Numbered from the stretch's first letter, positions 27,461 to 36,268 are shown. The stretch is 36,747 nt of DNA from Rhodospirillales bacterium (GCA_016793925.1 JAEULH010000016.1:1-36747), one strand, 5' to 3'. Notes: generated by a model from the letters alone, not told the origin. Translations and numbers: made by a program.

Positions 27461-28258
27461 CTACGGCTTCGTGATCACGCTGAACGTCGCGCTGACCGGA
27501 AGGTGGTCCGAGGCCACCCGCGCGCTCCTGCTGACATGTCGGCGTGGCTCCGCGGTCAACTTCAAAGACCGGCTGCACATCCGGTCCAGCGGCAGCAGGG
27601 GATAGCGCGATGGAAAGCTGGCGACGGATCGACCGCAGATCAGCGCCTCGCAAAGTCCGCGTGTAATGGGACCCGAACGACGCCACTCGTTCAGATCGCC
27701 CATCAACAGAAGCGGCGACCCCGACAGGGCGTTGTTGCCAAGCTGGGTGAGCAGCGTCTCGAGCTGCCAGAGGCGCTCGCGTCCGCGCAGGCCGAAGTGG
27801 GTGACGACCACGCGCAAGCACGACCCGGCCGGCGTGTCGGCCCGCGAGGTCGGCAGCCGGATCTGCGCCTCGATCGCGGTGCGCGGCTCGCGGCCCGGAA
27901 CGGTCAAATTGATCACGCGGTGGGCGAAGATCGGCCAGCGCGAGAGCACGGCGTTGGCGCAACGTCCGCCGCAACCGGCGGCGAACCGGGCGCCGCTGAC
28001 GCTGTAGAAGTCGAGTCGTTCGGCCAGATACGAAATCTGGTCGCGACAGCGACCGACATGGAGCCTGGTGTCGACCTCCTGAAGGCCGACGACATCGGCT
28101 TGAACCTCTTCGAGAACGTCCGCCACGCGCGACGGGCTGTAACGCCCGTCCGTCCCGATGCAGCGATGGATGTTGTAGGTGGCGGCGGTGAAGCGGTCGA
28201 ACGGGGTTTCGTCGAACTCGGCGGATAACTGCTGCGCGCTAAAAGCTGCGTTCGTCAC
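27461..28258 (-). CDS. Endonuclease/exonuclease/phosphatase (EEP) family protein
   Basis: A 265-residue Mg2+-dependent EEP-fold hydrolase. Motifs in order are TAATYNIHRCIGTDGR, VVGLQEVD (metal ligand Glu), the central VVVTHFGLRGRER, LLLMGDLNEW (Asp/Asn) and ASDHLPV (catalytic Asp-His). There is no signal peptide. Members cleave phosphodiesters of nucleic acids, sphingomyelin or inositol lipids; the substrate here is unknown. Translation begins at GTG 28258, overlapping the stop of the phospholipase D gene in a GTGA junction, so the two are translated together. This pairing recalls E. coli ybhP (EEP) beside clsB (PLD-type cardiolipin synthase). Confidence 0.88.
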   Translation of the reverse strand: MTNAAFSAQQLSAEFDETPFDRFTAATYNIHRCIGTDGRYSPSRVADVLEEVQADVVGLQEVDTRLHVGRCRDQISYLAERLDFYSVSGARFAAGCGGRCANAVLSRWPIFAHRVINLTVPGREPRTAIEAQIRLPTSRADTPAGSCLRVVVTHFGLRGRERLWQLETLLTQLGNNALSGSPLLLMGDLNEWRRSGPITRGLCEALICGRSVASFPSRYPLLPLDRMCSRSLKLTAEPRRHVSRSARVASDHLPVSATFSVITKP

Positions 28259-30450
28259 GATTGCAGCGATCTGGCGGGGCGCCGGCGGCGGCCCTGACTG
28301 CGGTGCAGCGAGCGTATGCCGAGGCCGATCCCGACGAGCAGGGCCAGCGAAATGACGATCAGAAGGGACACGTTCAGCCAGCCCGGCTCGCGCAGGACCG
28401 CGCCGAGCTGGGCGCCGAACAGCGACAAGGCGATGATGCCGGGGATCAGGCCGAGGGCGGTACCGAGAATGAAGTCGATAAAGCGCACGCGCAGAGCGCC
28501 GGCAAGAAAGTTGACAACCGAGTACGGCGCGACGGGCACCATCCGCACCATCGCAACGGCCAGCACCCCGCGCCCCGACAGCGTGTCGCCGATCCGTCGC
28601 CAACGCCGACCGAAGAGTTTCGTCGCCCATCGCTCACCGAGAAGCGCGCCGGCTCCGTAAACGATGGCGCTACTCAGCAGCGCCCCGAGCATCGCGTAGG
28701 CGCTGCCAAGCACCGGCCCGAACGCCACCGCCGCGGCCGTGACCATGAAGGTCAACGGAACCAGCGCCAGGGTTGCGACGACGATGCTGCCCATGGCCAT
28801 GATGCCGGCCATGACGCTGCCGTCGAACGTCTGCCACCAGGACACCAGGCTTTCTGCGTTCACCCAGCCGGAGAAGGGACCGACCCGCCAAGCCATCGCC
28901 AACGCGACGACAAGGGAAAAGAACAGTCCCGCGATCGCCAGCCGGCGGACGAGAACCCGCCAGTCAACGGCGCGGATCAGGCGACCGACGATCATTTCGG
29001 CCTCGGCCGGCTGTTCGGGATCAAGCAGCGGCTGCGAGGACGCGGCAATCTCCTCCGCTTCCTCCGTGACCTCCACGATCCGGATGGGCTTCAAGGTATG
29101 GTCTCGGCCGCGCAGGCGCTCGATCGCCTTGACCAGCGACCCCTCTTCGGCGATCGCCGCAGCAACATCCTCCGCTGGATGGTCCAGATGCTCTCCGACC
29201 AGCCGCGCCAGCAGGCCGGCGACCGTGTCGGTCTGCCCGGTCTCGACGGCGACGTCGCACTCGGTGTCCAGGCCCATGGAGCGGTTGGCCAGGTTGGCGG
29301 ATCCCACCCGGACGACCCGGTTGTCGAAAATCATGACCTTCGCGTGCACGTGGATCGGCACCCCGGAAACCAGCGGGCTGTAGATCCGTAGCCGGTCGTT
29401 CCGGTCGGCCTTGCGAAGACGGCCGATCAGGCTGGCGCGGCGGGTGTCCATGGCCGCCTGCTCAAGCCAGTCCCAGCTCTCCTGGGGTAACACAATGACG
29501 ATCTCCGGGCCGTTCTCGCGCTCCAGGCTCGCGCGCAGGGCTTCGCCGACATGGCCGGCGGTGAGGTACTGGTTCTCGATGTAGATGTAGGTTTGCGCTG
29601 CGGCGATCGCCGCAATGTACAGCGCTTCCACCTCGCGGATCGGCGTCAGGCCATCGATACCCGCGTCGGTACGGGCGATGGCCACTTCGACATCTTTCAG
29701 ATCGACGCCCACACCTTGCGGCCACGGGTCGTCGGCGGTGCGCCTGACCTTCGTCAGCTTTTTGCCCGTACCGCGCCGCCAGCGCTCGCGGGCGATTTCC
29801 CCGAGAGCCGCCGCCGCTTCGCCATCGACAGCGACCTGCATGTCGTGGAAGGGCGGGTACTGGCGACCGCTGCTGTCGACACGGCACGGGTCGTTCAGTT
29901 CATGGCGGGGCGTATCCCAGCGCCTTGCGGCGAAGTCGATGCCGCCGACAAAGGCAAGCGCATCGTCGATGACGACAATCTTCTGGTGGTGCGAGGCGCC
30001 CATGGGATGGGCGGAATCGAGGCAATAGCGCAGCCGCCGATTGGCCATCATGCCGAGCCGAAAGCCGGTAAACAGCTCCCGGTCGCCGGCGTAGATCAAC
30101 GGGAAGTCCCAGGCGAGGATGTGCACATGGAGGCCGGGACGGTTGACCAGAAGATGGTCGAGGAAATCGCCGAGCCGGTCCGGCGCCGGGACGTCGTCGC
30201 GGTCCGGCTCCAGCCGAACCCGGCTGTCGATGTCCCAGCCGATGATGACGATGGATCGCCGGGCGCGGAGCGCCGCTGCCTTGAAGGCCGAGAAGTAGGC
30301 TGCGGCATCGACCAGGAATGCGACGCGGTCGGCCCGTACGCATTGCCAGCAGGTCTCACCGGGGACGAACAGGCGATGCATCGCGCCATCGTCCTCGCCA
30401 GGTTCCGACCGCGCTTGTGCGCCTTGGTTCAGAGGATCCGCCTCGTCCAT
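28255..30450 (-). CDS. Phospholipase D-like protein with C-terminal VTT (TVP38/TMEM64) membrane domain
   Basis: A 731-residue two-part protein. Residues about 40-480 form the phospholipase D fold with two HKD motifs, HHQKIVVIDDALAFVGG near residue 153 and HVHAKVMIFDNRVVRVGSA near residue 365. An acidic linker and a membrane helix near residue 500 follow. Residues about 520-720 are a VTT/DedA-like domain with LLGERWATKLFGRRW and MVRMVPVAPYSVVNFLAG; the last residues are basic (RSQGRRRRPARSL). The first part may make or cleave phospholipids (cardiolipin synthase-like). The VTT domain belongs to a family now linked to lipid scrambling or transport. I use ATG 30450; TTG 30474 would add eight residues, and neither has a strong ribosome site. 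Confidence 0.88.
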   Translation of the reverse strand: MDEADPLNQGAQARSEPGEDDGAMHRLFVPGETCWQCVRADRVAFLVDAAAYFSAFKAAALRARRSIVIIGWDIDSRVRLEPDRDDVPAPDRLGDFLDHLLVNRPGLHVHILAWDFPLIYAGDRELFTGFRLGMMANRRLRYCLDSAHPMGASHHQKIVVIDDALAFVGGIDFAARRWDTPRHELNDPCRVDSSGRQYPPFHDMQVAVDGEAAAALGEIARERWRRGTGKKLTKVRRTADDPWPQGVGVDLKDVEVAIARTDAGIDGLTPIREVEALYIAAIAAAQTYIYIENQYLTAGHVGEALRASLERENGPEIVIVLPQESWDWLEQAAMDTRRASLIGRLRKADRNDRLRIYSPLVSGVPIHVHAKVMIFDNRVVRVGSANLANRSMGLDTECDVAVETGQTDTVAGLLARLVGEHLDHPAEDVAAAIAEEGSLVKAIERLRGRDHTLKPIRIVEVTEEAEEIAASSQPLLDPEQPAEAEMIVGRLIRAVDWRVLVRRLAIAGLFFSLVVALAMAWRVGPFSGWVNAESLVSWWQTFDGSVMAGIMAMGSIVVATLALVPLTFMVTAAAVAFGPVLGSAYAMLGALLSSAIVYGAGALLGERWATKLFGRRWRRIGDTLSGRGVLAVAMVRMVPVAPYSVVNFLAGALRVRFIDFILGTALGLIPGIIALSLFGAQLGAVLREPGWLNVSLLIVISLALLVGIGLGIRSLHRSQGRRRRPARSLQS

Positions 30451-30668
30451 GATTGCCGGCTCAACCGCGCGCAAGAGATTTCATACGGCCGCACATAGCA
30501 TATCCTGCGGGCTCACGTCGTCACCGTTGGCGCAGCCATACGCGCGCAAGCGCGCCTTCGATCAATGACGCGACCCTGTGCCAAGGGCGCGAAGCGCCAA
30601 AGCGACGTCTGAACGCTCAAGCCGATCGCAGACAACGTTAGGCCCGGCAACGCGGCGAGCGGCGAGGC

Positions 30669-31235
30669 TCAGGCCGCGCCCGCCGCTACCGGATCGCCGG
30701 AGGCGGTCGGCTTCGCCTCGGGCTCGATGAGGGCGGTCGCATCGGCCATCGCCTGCAAAACCTGCTGCTCCGCCTGGAGCCAGTAGTCCAGGGCGTTGCC
30801 GTACTGCTGCCCTGTCGACTCCCACAGGAAATAGGCCTTGCGCCGGATGTGCTCCAGGTATGCCGGCGCGGGGAGCGCCGCCAGCTCGCGGGTGCCTTCG
30901 CGGGCCGCCTTCGTGGCCCGATTCAGGGCGAGCGCATGTTGCTCGGCGGACATCCAGCAATCGAGGGCAAGTTCGTATTGCCTGCCCGCGTTATCCCACA
31001 TGCAGTGGGCAAGTTCCTGAACGCGCTCGATCGCCTTGTTGGGGGCCTGGCCGCCCTCGGGATCTGCGTTGTCGCCGGTCGCGGCGTTGGCCAGGCGCGC
31101 GGATGCCGACAGCATCTCGAAGATCATCTGCTCGGCCATCAACCAGAAATCCAGCGCCATTCCGTATGGCCGCGCCGCCGATTCCCACAGGGGATGGGCC
31201 AGCGAACGGATTCGAATATCCATCTGCGTGTCCAT
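30669..31235 (-). CDS. Protein with three DUF2934-like repeats
   Basis: A 188-residue soluble protein built of three copies of a ~30-residue helical motif at residues 9-38, 72-101 and 130-159. The shared pattern is A-x-x-[LM]-W-[ED]-x-[AT]-[AG]-[RQ]-x-Y-x-x-A-L-D-x-W-x-x-A-E-Q. Examples are HPLWESAARPYGMALDFW, HCMWDNAGRQYELALDCW and YFLWESTGQQYGNALDYW. DUF2934 normally occurs once, at the end or alone in a short protein; its function is unknown. The tail is Ala/Pro/Glu-rich. GGGAGGAG lies 6 bases before ATG 31235, and a TAGAAT -10-like hexamer (plus 31256-31261) lies just upstream. The motif spacing and amphipathic helices would suit a surface-coating or phasin-like protein, but that is a guess. 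Confidence 0.85.
   Translation of the reverse strand: MDTQMDIRIRSLAHPLWESAARPYGMALDFWLMAEQMIFEMLSASARLANAATGDNADPEGGQAPNKAIERVQELAHCMWDNAGRQYELALDCWMSAEQHALALNRATKAAREGTRELAALPAPAYLEHIRRKAYFLWESTGQQYGNALDYWLQAEQQVLQAMADATALIEPEAKPTASGDPVAAGAA
30759..30848 (-). repeat. DUF2934-like repeat 3 (coding)
   Basis: This encodes residues 130-159 of the triple-repeat protein, with Trp138, Tyr145, Asp150, Trp152 and Glu156 at the shared positions. It begins IRRKAYFLWE, the closest of the three to a typical DUF2934 start. Confidence 0.8.
30933..31022 (-). repeat. DUF2934-like repeat 2 (coding)
   Basis: This encodes residues 72-101 of the triple-repeat protein, with Trp80, Tyr87, Asp92, Trp94 and Glu98 at the shared positions; its Trp is 63 residues after that of repeat 1. 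Confidence 0.8.
31122..31211 (-). repeat. DUF2934-like repeat 1 (coding)
   Basis: This encodes residues 9-38 of the triple-repeat protein, with Trp17, Tyr24, Asp29, Trp31 and Glu35 at the shared positions. Confidence 0.8.
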
Positions 31236-31647
31236 GATCTTCTCCTCCCACGCACATTCTAGCGAGTGCGTTTAAGAAAATCACAGACCCTTGACAAGGC
31301 CGTCAGCGGATTCTCCCGCAGCCGCCCGCGCCGAATCTGTCGCCTGGGACACGCACGGCCGCGTCCTGACGTTCAGGCGCAGGTTCCGGAGGCGTGAACG
31401 CCGCGATGCGGATGAAGCGCGCGCATCAGTCGGCGAAAAAACCCGCAAAATGCGTCGCTGCGCAAAACCCGCCCTCGACGGAGATAGCGTTCCATTTCAA
31501 CGGATGAGGGAAGAGCGAAACGGTCCATGGCGGTTGATCCAAAGGTTCGCCTGCCTGTCCAGGCGGCGCCATCCTAAGACCTTGCCAGGTTGCGCATAAT
31601 CCGCCACGATTTCACAGATCTTATGAATGCAGGTCACAGGTGACCCG
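31236..31647. other. Divergent intergenic region between the DUF2934 gene and the LysR gene
   Basis: About 410 bp without a credible gene. It holds the DUF2934 ribosome site and a TAGAAT hexamer on the minus strand (31256-31261), and an 11-bp palindrome CCTTGACAAGG at 31289-31299. A regulatory role of the LysR protein on the divergent gene is possible, but I see no clear T-N11-A LysR box that would decide it. Confidence 0.5.
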
Positions 31648-32559
31648 GTGGACAGGCCCGGCGAGATGGCGGTCTTCGTTCGCGTCGTCGAGACCGGCGG
31701 CTTTTCCGCCGCGGCGCGCGTCGCCGGGCTGACCCCGTCGGCGGTCAGCAAGTTGATTGGCCGGCTGGAAGAGCGGCTTGGGGCCCGGTTGCTGCACCGG
31801 ACCACCCGCAGTATCAGCCTGACCCATGAAGGCGTCGCATTCTACCAGCGGAGCGTCCGCATTCTCAAAGACATCGACGAGGCCGAACAGGCGATCAGTC
31901 AGTTGCACGCGGTGCCGAGCGGGCGCTTGCGGGTCAACGCCGCCGTCGCCTTCGCCACCTACCAGATCGTGCCGCTGCTTCCCGAATATCTCGAGAAGTA
32001 CCCTCAGGTGCACCTGGAGTTGACGGTCACCGACCGGGTTGTCGACGTCGTCGAGGAGGGCGTCGACGTCGCCATTCGCCTTGGCGCCCGCGTCGACTCC
32101 TCGCTGATATCGCGCCAGCTCGCCGTCGACCATCGAATCATCTGCGCGGCGCCCGCATACCTCGCCCGGAACGGGACGCCGGCGACGCCCAGCGAACTGC
32201 ACCGCTTCAACTGCCTGACCTGGGTCGGCAACCAGGGCGGGCTTAACGACTGGCCCTTCGTCGGCCCGCACGGGCCCTATACGGTCAGCGTGACGGGCAA
32301 TATCGAGGTCAACAACGGCGATGCCCTCTTCGAAATGACCGTGGCCGGCCTCGGTCTTGCCCGCATGGCGGGCTTTCGCGTCGGCGATGCCTTGAGGGCC
32401 GGTCGCCTCGTCCCGTTGCTCGTTGATCAGCATCGCGAACAGCCGCTGTCCATCCATGCCGTCTACCCGCACCGGCGGCATCTTTTGCCGAAGGTTCGCA
32501 GCTTCGTCGACTTCCTGAGCTGGAAGTTCACGCCATCGCCGCCGTGGAGTATGCCTTGA
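31648..32559 (+). CDS. LysR-family transcriptional regulator
   Basis: A 303-residue regulator. The N-terminal winged helix-turn-helix reads MAVFVRVVETGGFSAAARVA followed by LTPSAVSKLIGRLEERLGARLLHRTTRSISLT. The C-terminal substrate-binding domain (about residues 90-295) contains VTDRVVDVVEEGVDVAIRLG and GLGLARMAGFRVGDALRAGRL, typical of the CrgA/AaeR-like LysR subgroup. The effector is unknown. I prefer GTG 31648 (VDRPGEMAVF), which has AGGTGA 4 bases upstream and begins like homologues; ATG 31627 would add seven residues without a ribosome site. It is divergent from the triple-repeat gene. Confidence 0.9.
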   Translation: MDRPGEMAVFVRVVETGGFSAAARVAGLTPSAVSKLIGRLEERLGARLLHRTTRSISLTHEGVAFYQRSVRILKDIDEAEQAISQLHAVPSGRLRVNAAVAFATYQIVPLLPEYLEKYPQVHLELTVTDRVVDVVEEGVDVAIRLGARVDSSLISRQLAVDHRIICAAPAYLARNGTPATPSELHRFNCLTWVGNQGGLNDWPFVGPHGPYTVSVTGNIEVNNGDALFEMTVAGLGLARMAGFRVGDALRAGRLVPLLVDQHREQPLSIHAVYPHRRHLLPKVRSFVDFLSWKFTPSPPWSMP

Positions 32560-32566
32560 TGGCCTA

Positions 32567-32588
32567 TATGGGAGTAGTTTAGCCCATA
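32567..32588 (+). terminator. Possible hairpin after the LysR gene
   Basis: TATGGG (32567-32572) and CCCATA (32583-32588) can pair across a 10-base loop, starting 8 bases after the LysR stop. There is no T tract. It could equally be a regulatory site for the lost gene that follows. Confidence 0.3.
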
Positions 32589-32721
32589 CAGAGAATCTGC
32601 TCCGCCAAGCTGGCCGCGGGCCTGCCTGAAGATGAGGCCGCATGCGGGACGGCTCCCGCCTGCTCCACGCCATTGATGACGAGATCGCCGCTCCTGCCGG
32701 ACTTCTCGCCGCGCCGTCGGC

Positions 32722-32979
32722 GTATCCCCGGAAGGTTTTTCGCAGAGAAACGTCACGGTCCAGGACGGACGAATGGAGTGGCGGCCGATCCTGCGCGAGA
32801 CCAACACCAGCCCCGACGTCGTTTGCAAACTGCAAAGCGCCCTGCCCGACGCCGGCTTCAATCCGGGAGCGATCGACGGCTCGCTCTCGCGGCATGCGCA
32901 CTCGAAAAAAGACGGTATAATGCCGAACATTGTCGTGCTGCGGCGCGGGAAACGCGGCGGCCCGGCCTCGGCGGGATGA
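32722..32979 (+). pseudogene. Remnant of a peptidoglycan-binding-domain (PG_binding_1) protein gene
   Basis: In the frame of ATG 32773 the DNA encodes NVTVQDGRMEWRPILRETN, then TSPDVVCKLQSALPDAGFNP and GAIDGSLS. This is the start of a PG_binding_1 repeat as found after a 'V-x-x-G-R-M-E-W-R-x-V-L-C-E-T-N' segment in alphaproteobacterial envelope proteins. The usual Cys before ETN is Arg here. After the GAIDG turn the expected 'G-x-x-T-x-x-A-V' continuation is replaced by RHAHSKKDG and an unrelated end (RRGKRGGPASAG). No signal peptide or upstream domains are found in the 160 bp before it. It is a decayed fragment filling an otherwise gene-free 430-bp interval. Confidence 0.65.
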
Positions 32980-32988
32980 GATGGAGAC

Positions 32989-33381
32989 ATGGACAGCGGT
33001 CGGCTCCTCATCTGCGATGACGAAGAGCGCTTCGGCCGCTTTGTTCAGCGGGTCGCGAGCGAACTCGGCTATACGGTCGCGGTCACAAGCAGCGCCGCCG
33101 ATTTCATGAAGGTCTACGACGCTTTTCGGCCGACCATGATCTTTCTCGACATGATTATGCCCGACATGGATGGCAACGAACTCATCCTCTGGCTCGCCAA
33201 ACGCCACTGCCCGGCCGACCTGATCATCTGCACCGGATACAACCCCGACTACGCGTCCAACGCCAAGATCCTCGCCGAATTCAAGGGGCTGAAGTCGGTG
33301 ACCACGCTGCGCAAGCCGGTCAGCGTGGCCCGACTGCGCCAGGCGCTGCACCACGAACGGAGGGCGTCCTCGGAACCCTGA
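32989..33381 (+). CDS. Single-domain response regulator
   Basis: A 130-residue receiver domain with no output domain. It has the acidic pair DDEE near residue 10, the phosphoacceptor Asp54 in IFLDMIMPDMDG, Thr in ICTGY, and Lys109 in TLRKPVS. It probably passes phosphate from, or feeds back on, the histidine kinase that begins 25 bases downstream on the same strand. GGAG within GATGGAGAC precedes ATG 32989. The partner that carries the output is not in the window. Confidence 0.9.
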   Translation: MDSGRLLICDDEERFGRFVQRVASELGYTVAVTSSAADFMKVYDAFRPTMIFLDMIMPDMDGNELILWLAKRHCPADLIICTGYNPDYASNAKILAEFKGLKSVTTLRKPVSVARLRQALHHERRASSEP

Positions 33382-33406
33382 GCCACGGCCGGTCGGAAAG
33401 GCGAAC

Positions 33407-35263
33407 GTGCGCGATTACAAGAGCGTCTTTTTTCTGGTCCTGATCATGACCGGCGTGACGCTGATCGTCGGCGGCGCCGCAATCCTGATCCTCTACGAGA
33501 CGGCCATGACGCAGGAACGCGTCCGTCTGGCGGATACGGCGCGCAGCCAAGCCGTGCTCGTCGACGCCGTCGTCGCTCACGAGCTCGCGCTAGGGGAGAG
33601 CATGGCCGGCGCGCAAAGCAACGCGGTTCGCCAGATCGCCCTCGCCCACATCGCCGACGGCGCGTCGACGCCAGCCGGCGCCTTCAACCTCGCACGGCGG
33701 GACGACGACGCAATCGTCTTCCTCGTCCGGGCTGGGCAGCCGATCGATGCGGAGCCCCTTCGCGTCCCCTTCGAGGCGCCTGCGGTCGAGCCGATGCGCC
33801 GCGCGCTGCTGGGTGAACATGGGCTTGTGGAGAATATCGACTACTTCGGCGAGCGGACCATCGCCGCGCATGAACCGGTGTCCGTCGCCGAGATGGGGAT
33901 CGTCGCCACGCTCGATCTCGCGGAACTGCGCGCGCCGTTCATCAAGGCCGCTCTCGCCGTCCTCGCGCTGGCGCTGGTCATCATTGCGCTCGGCACGACC
34001 CTGTTCGTCCAGATCAGCACGCCGATGATCGAGCATCTGCGCGCAAGCGAGCGCCGCTTCCGCGACCTGTTCGACAGCATGAGCAGCGGCGTTGCGGTGC
34101 TGAGTGCCGTCGGCGAGGCCGACGACTTCGTTTTCACCGATCTCAACCCCGCCGGCGAGCGGATCGATCAGGTCGAACGCGGCAAGCTCGTCGGCCGGCC
34201 GATCAGCGACGTCTTCCCAGGCGCCGAGGCCTCCGGCCTGCTCGAGGTGCTCCGCCGGGTCTGGCGGACCGGGACGCCCGAGCCCGTCCCCGCGCGTTTC
34301 TATGAAGACGAGCGCATTCGCGGCTGGCGTGAAAGCTTCGTCTACAGGCTGCCCGGCGGCGAAGTCGTCGAGCTGTTCGACGATGTCAGCGAGCGCATGG
34401 CGACCGAGGAACAACTCCGCCAGGCGCAGAAGATGGAGGTGGTCGGCCAACTCACCGGCGGCGTCGCGCACGACTTCAACAATCTGCTCGCGATCATCCT
34501 CGGCAACCTCCAGCTCCTGCACGAACGGCTCGGCGACGATGCCGTCCTTCGCGAATTCGTCGTCGATGCGCTGTGGTCGGCGGAGCGTGGCGCCGAGCTG
34601 ACCCACAGGCTGCTCGCCTTCGCCCGGCGGCAGCCGCTGAACCCGGTCGTCACCGACGTCAACGTGCTGATCCGCGACCTCAGCGAGCTGGTGGAGCGGA
34701 CGCTGGCCTCGTCGCGGGGCCCGGAGAACGCCATCGTCGTGGAGCGGCGGCTCGACCCCGGCCTGTGGCGGGCGACCGTCGATCACAGCCAGCTCGAAAG
34801 CGCTTTGATGAACCTTATCGTCAACGCGCGCGACGCCATGCCGGGCGGCGGCACGCTCACCCTGGACACCCGCAACGTCGTGGCCGCGGTCGAAGGCGAC
34901 GCTTCGCCCGACGGCAAAAAAGGGCCCGGAGAGTACGTTGTCGTCGGCATCCGCGACACCGGCGTCGGCATCGCCTCCGCGAACATCGAGCGGATCTTCG
35001 AGCCGTTCTTTACGACCAAACGCCCCGGTGAAGGCAGCGGCCTTGGCCTGAGCATGGTCTACGGGTTCGCCAAGCAATCCGGCGGCCACGTCGAGGTGGA
35101 AAGCGAATACGGCGCCGGCACCACGGTGCGTCTCTACCTGCCCCGCGCCGACGAGGCGCCGGGCGCCGCCGTGCCGACCGCCGAGGCGGCGGCGACGCCT
35201 TCGCCCGTAGCCCTGCACGCGCCCGCGATCGACGGCCCGGCGCCGCCGGCCGGCATCGGCTGA
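33407..35263 (+). CDS. Membrane sensor histidine kinase
   Basis: A 618-residue kinase. Helix 1 (residues ~8-29) and helix 2 (~180-203) flank a periplasmic sensor domain of about 150 residues that I do not recognise. A PAS-like domain follows ([20 protein letters not shown] onward, ~215-340), then the DHp helix with the phosphorylated His355 in [11 protein letters not shown]. The catalytic ATPase domain has the N box [15 protein letters not shown]1 DTGVGI, F box FEPFFTTK and G2 [14 protein letters not shown]. This HDFNN type often carries a fused C-terminal receiver; here the protein ends instead in an Ala/Pro-rich tail, and a separate receiver gene lies upstream. It begins at GTG 33407 with GGAAAGG upstream. 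Confidence 0.92.
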   Translation: MRDYKSVFFLVLIMTGVTLIVGGAAILILYETAMTQERVRLADTARSQAVLVDAVVAHELALGESMAGAQSNAVRQIALAHIADGASTPAGAFNLARRDDDAIVFLVRAGQPIDAEPLRVPFEAPAVEPMRRALLGEHGLVENIDYFGERTIAAHEPVSVAEMGIVATLDLAELRAPFIKAALAVLALALVIIALGTTLFVQISTPMIEHLRASERRFRDLFDSMSSGVAVLSAVGEADDFVFTDLNPAGERIDQVERGKLVGRPISDVFPGAEASGLLEVLRRVWRTGTPEPVPARFYEDERIRGWRESFVYRLPGGEVVELFDDVSERMATEEQLRQAQKMEVVGQLTGGVAHDFNNLLAIILGNLQLLHERLGDDAVLREFVVDALWSAERGAELTHRLLAFARRQPLNPVVTDVNVLIRDLSELVERTLASSRGPENAIVVERRLDPGLWRATVDHSQLESALMNLIVNARDAMPGGGTLTLDTRNVVAAVEGDASPDGKKGPGEYVVVGIRDTGVGIASANIERIFEPFFTTKRPGEGSGLGLSMVYGFAKQSGGHVEVESEYGAGTTVRLYLPRADEAPGAAVPTAEAAATPSPVALHAPAIDGPAPPAGIG

Positions 35264-35278
35264 ACCGCTCGCGCGGGC

Positions 35279-36268
35279 CTACGATGTGCCCGGCGCTGCG
35301 GGTTGCGCCGGGGCCTCCAGACCGGGAGCCGGTTCATGGACCGGAGCCGGCGCCAGGATGACGGAGGAGAACAGATCCTCCGGCCGGGTGGTCAGGTCGA
35401 TCGTCATCTTGGCGCCGACCGCGATGACCATCACGGCGAGCAGGATGCGCAGTTGCTCGGCCGCCAGCCGTGCACCGAGGCGGACGCCGAGCTGGGCGCC
35501 GATGACGCCTCCGACCAGCAGCAGCATGGCAAGGACGACATCGACGGTTCGCGTGTGCATCGCCTGCAGGACGGTCACGTTGGCGGTGACGAAGGTGACC
35601 TGGAACAGCGAGGTGCCGACCACGACCCGGGTCGGCATTCCGAGAAGGTAGATCATCGCCGGGACCATCGCGAACCCGCCTCCGACCCCCATGATCGCGG
35701 ACAGCACGCCGACGACAAAGCCGATGCTCAGCGGCAAAAGCGCGCTGATGTAGAGCATGGATTTGCGAAAGCGCATCTTGAACGGCAGCCGATGCATCCA
35801 GGTGTGCCGGCCCGGGCCGCGCGAGCCGCTCCGGGCGCCGGTGCGCCGGCGCTTCAGCAGCGCGCCCAGGCTTTCGATCAGCATCAACGCGCCGATGGCG
35901 ACGAGCATGACGACATAGGAGATGGAGATGACCAGGTCGATGTGGCCGAGAGCCTTCAAAAGCCCGAACAGCCAGACGCCGAAGCCGGAGCCGACCAGGC
36001 CGCCGACGAGCAGGATCAGGCCCATCTTGACGTCGACGTTGCCGCGCGCCCAATGCGCAATGACCCCCGACACCGAGGCGCCGACCACCTGATTGGCGCC
36101 CGAGGCGACCGCGACCGGCGCGGGAATTCCGATGAACAGCAGCAGCGGCGTGAGAAGAAAGCCGCCGCCGACGCCGAAGACGCCGGAGAGGATGCCGACC
36201 GCGGCACCGATACCGAGGAGCACGAAGACATTGACGCTGTACTCGGCGATCGGGAGATAGATGTCCAT
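35279..36268 (-). CDS. TSUP family permease (TauE/SafE, DUF81)
   Basis: A 329-residue membrane protein with two homologous halves, each beginning with the family motif: GILSGVFGVGGGFLLTPLLL near residue 25 and GVLSAIMGVGGGFAMVPAMI near residue 185. About eight to nine helices are predicted, with a long basic cytoplasmic loop (RRRTGARSGSRGPGRHTW) between the halves and a Pro/Ala-rich C-terminus. TSUP proteins move small organic or sulfur-containing anions such as sulfite, sulfoacetate or thiosulfate; the substrate here is unknown. I use ATG 36268 (MDIYLPIAEYSVNV), the family-like start; the frame is open to 36412 but that part has no membrane or family character, and no good ribosome site is seen for either. 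Confidence 0.9.
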   Translation of the reverse strand: MDIYLPIAEYSVNVFVLLGIGAAVGILSGVFGVGGGFLLTPLLLFIGIPAPVAVASGANQVVGASVSGVIAHWARGNVDVKMGLILLVGGLVGSGFGVWLFGLLKALGHIDLVISISYVVMLVAIGALMLIESLGALLKRRRTGARSGSRGPGRHTWMHRLPFKMRFRKSMLYISALLPLSIGFVVGVLSAIMGVGGGFAMVPAMIYLLGMPTRVVVGTSLFQVTFVTANVTVLQAMHTRTVDVVLAMLLLVGGVIGAQLGVRLGARLAAEQLRILLAVMVIAVGAKMTIDLTTRPEDLFSSVILAPAPVHEPAPGLEAPAQPAAPGTS

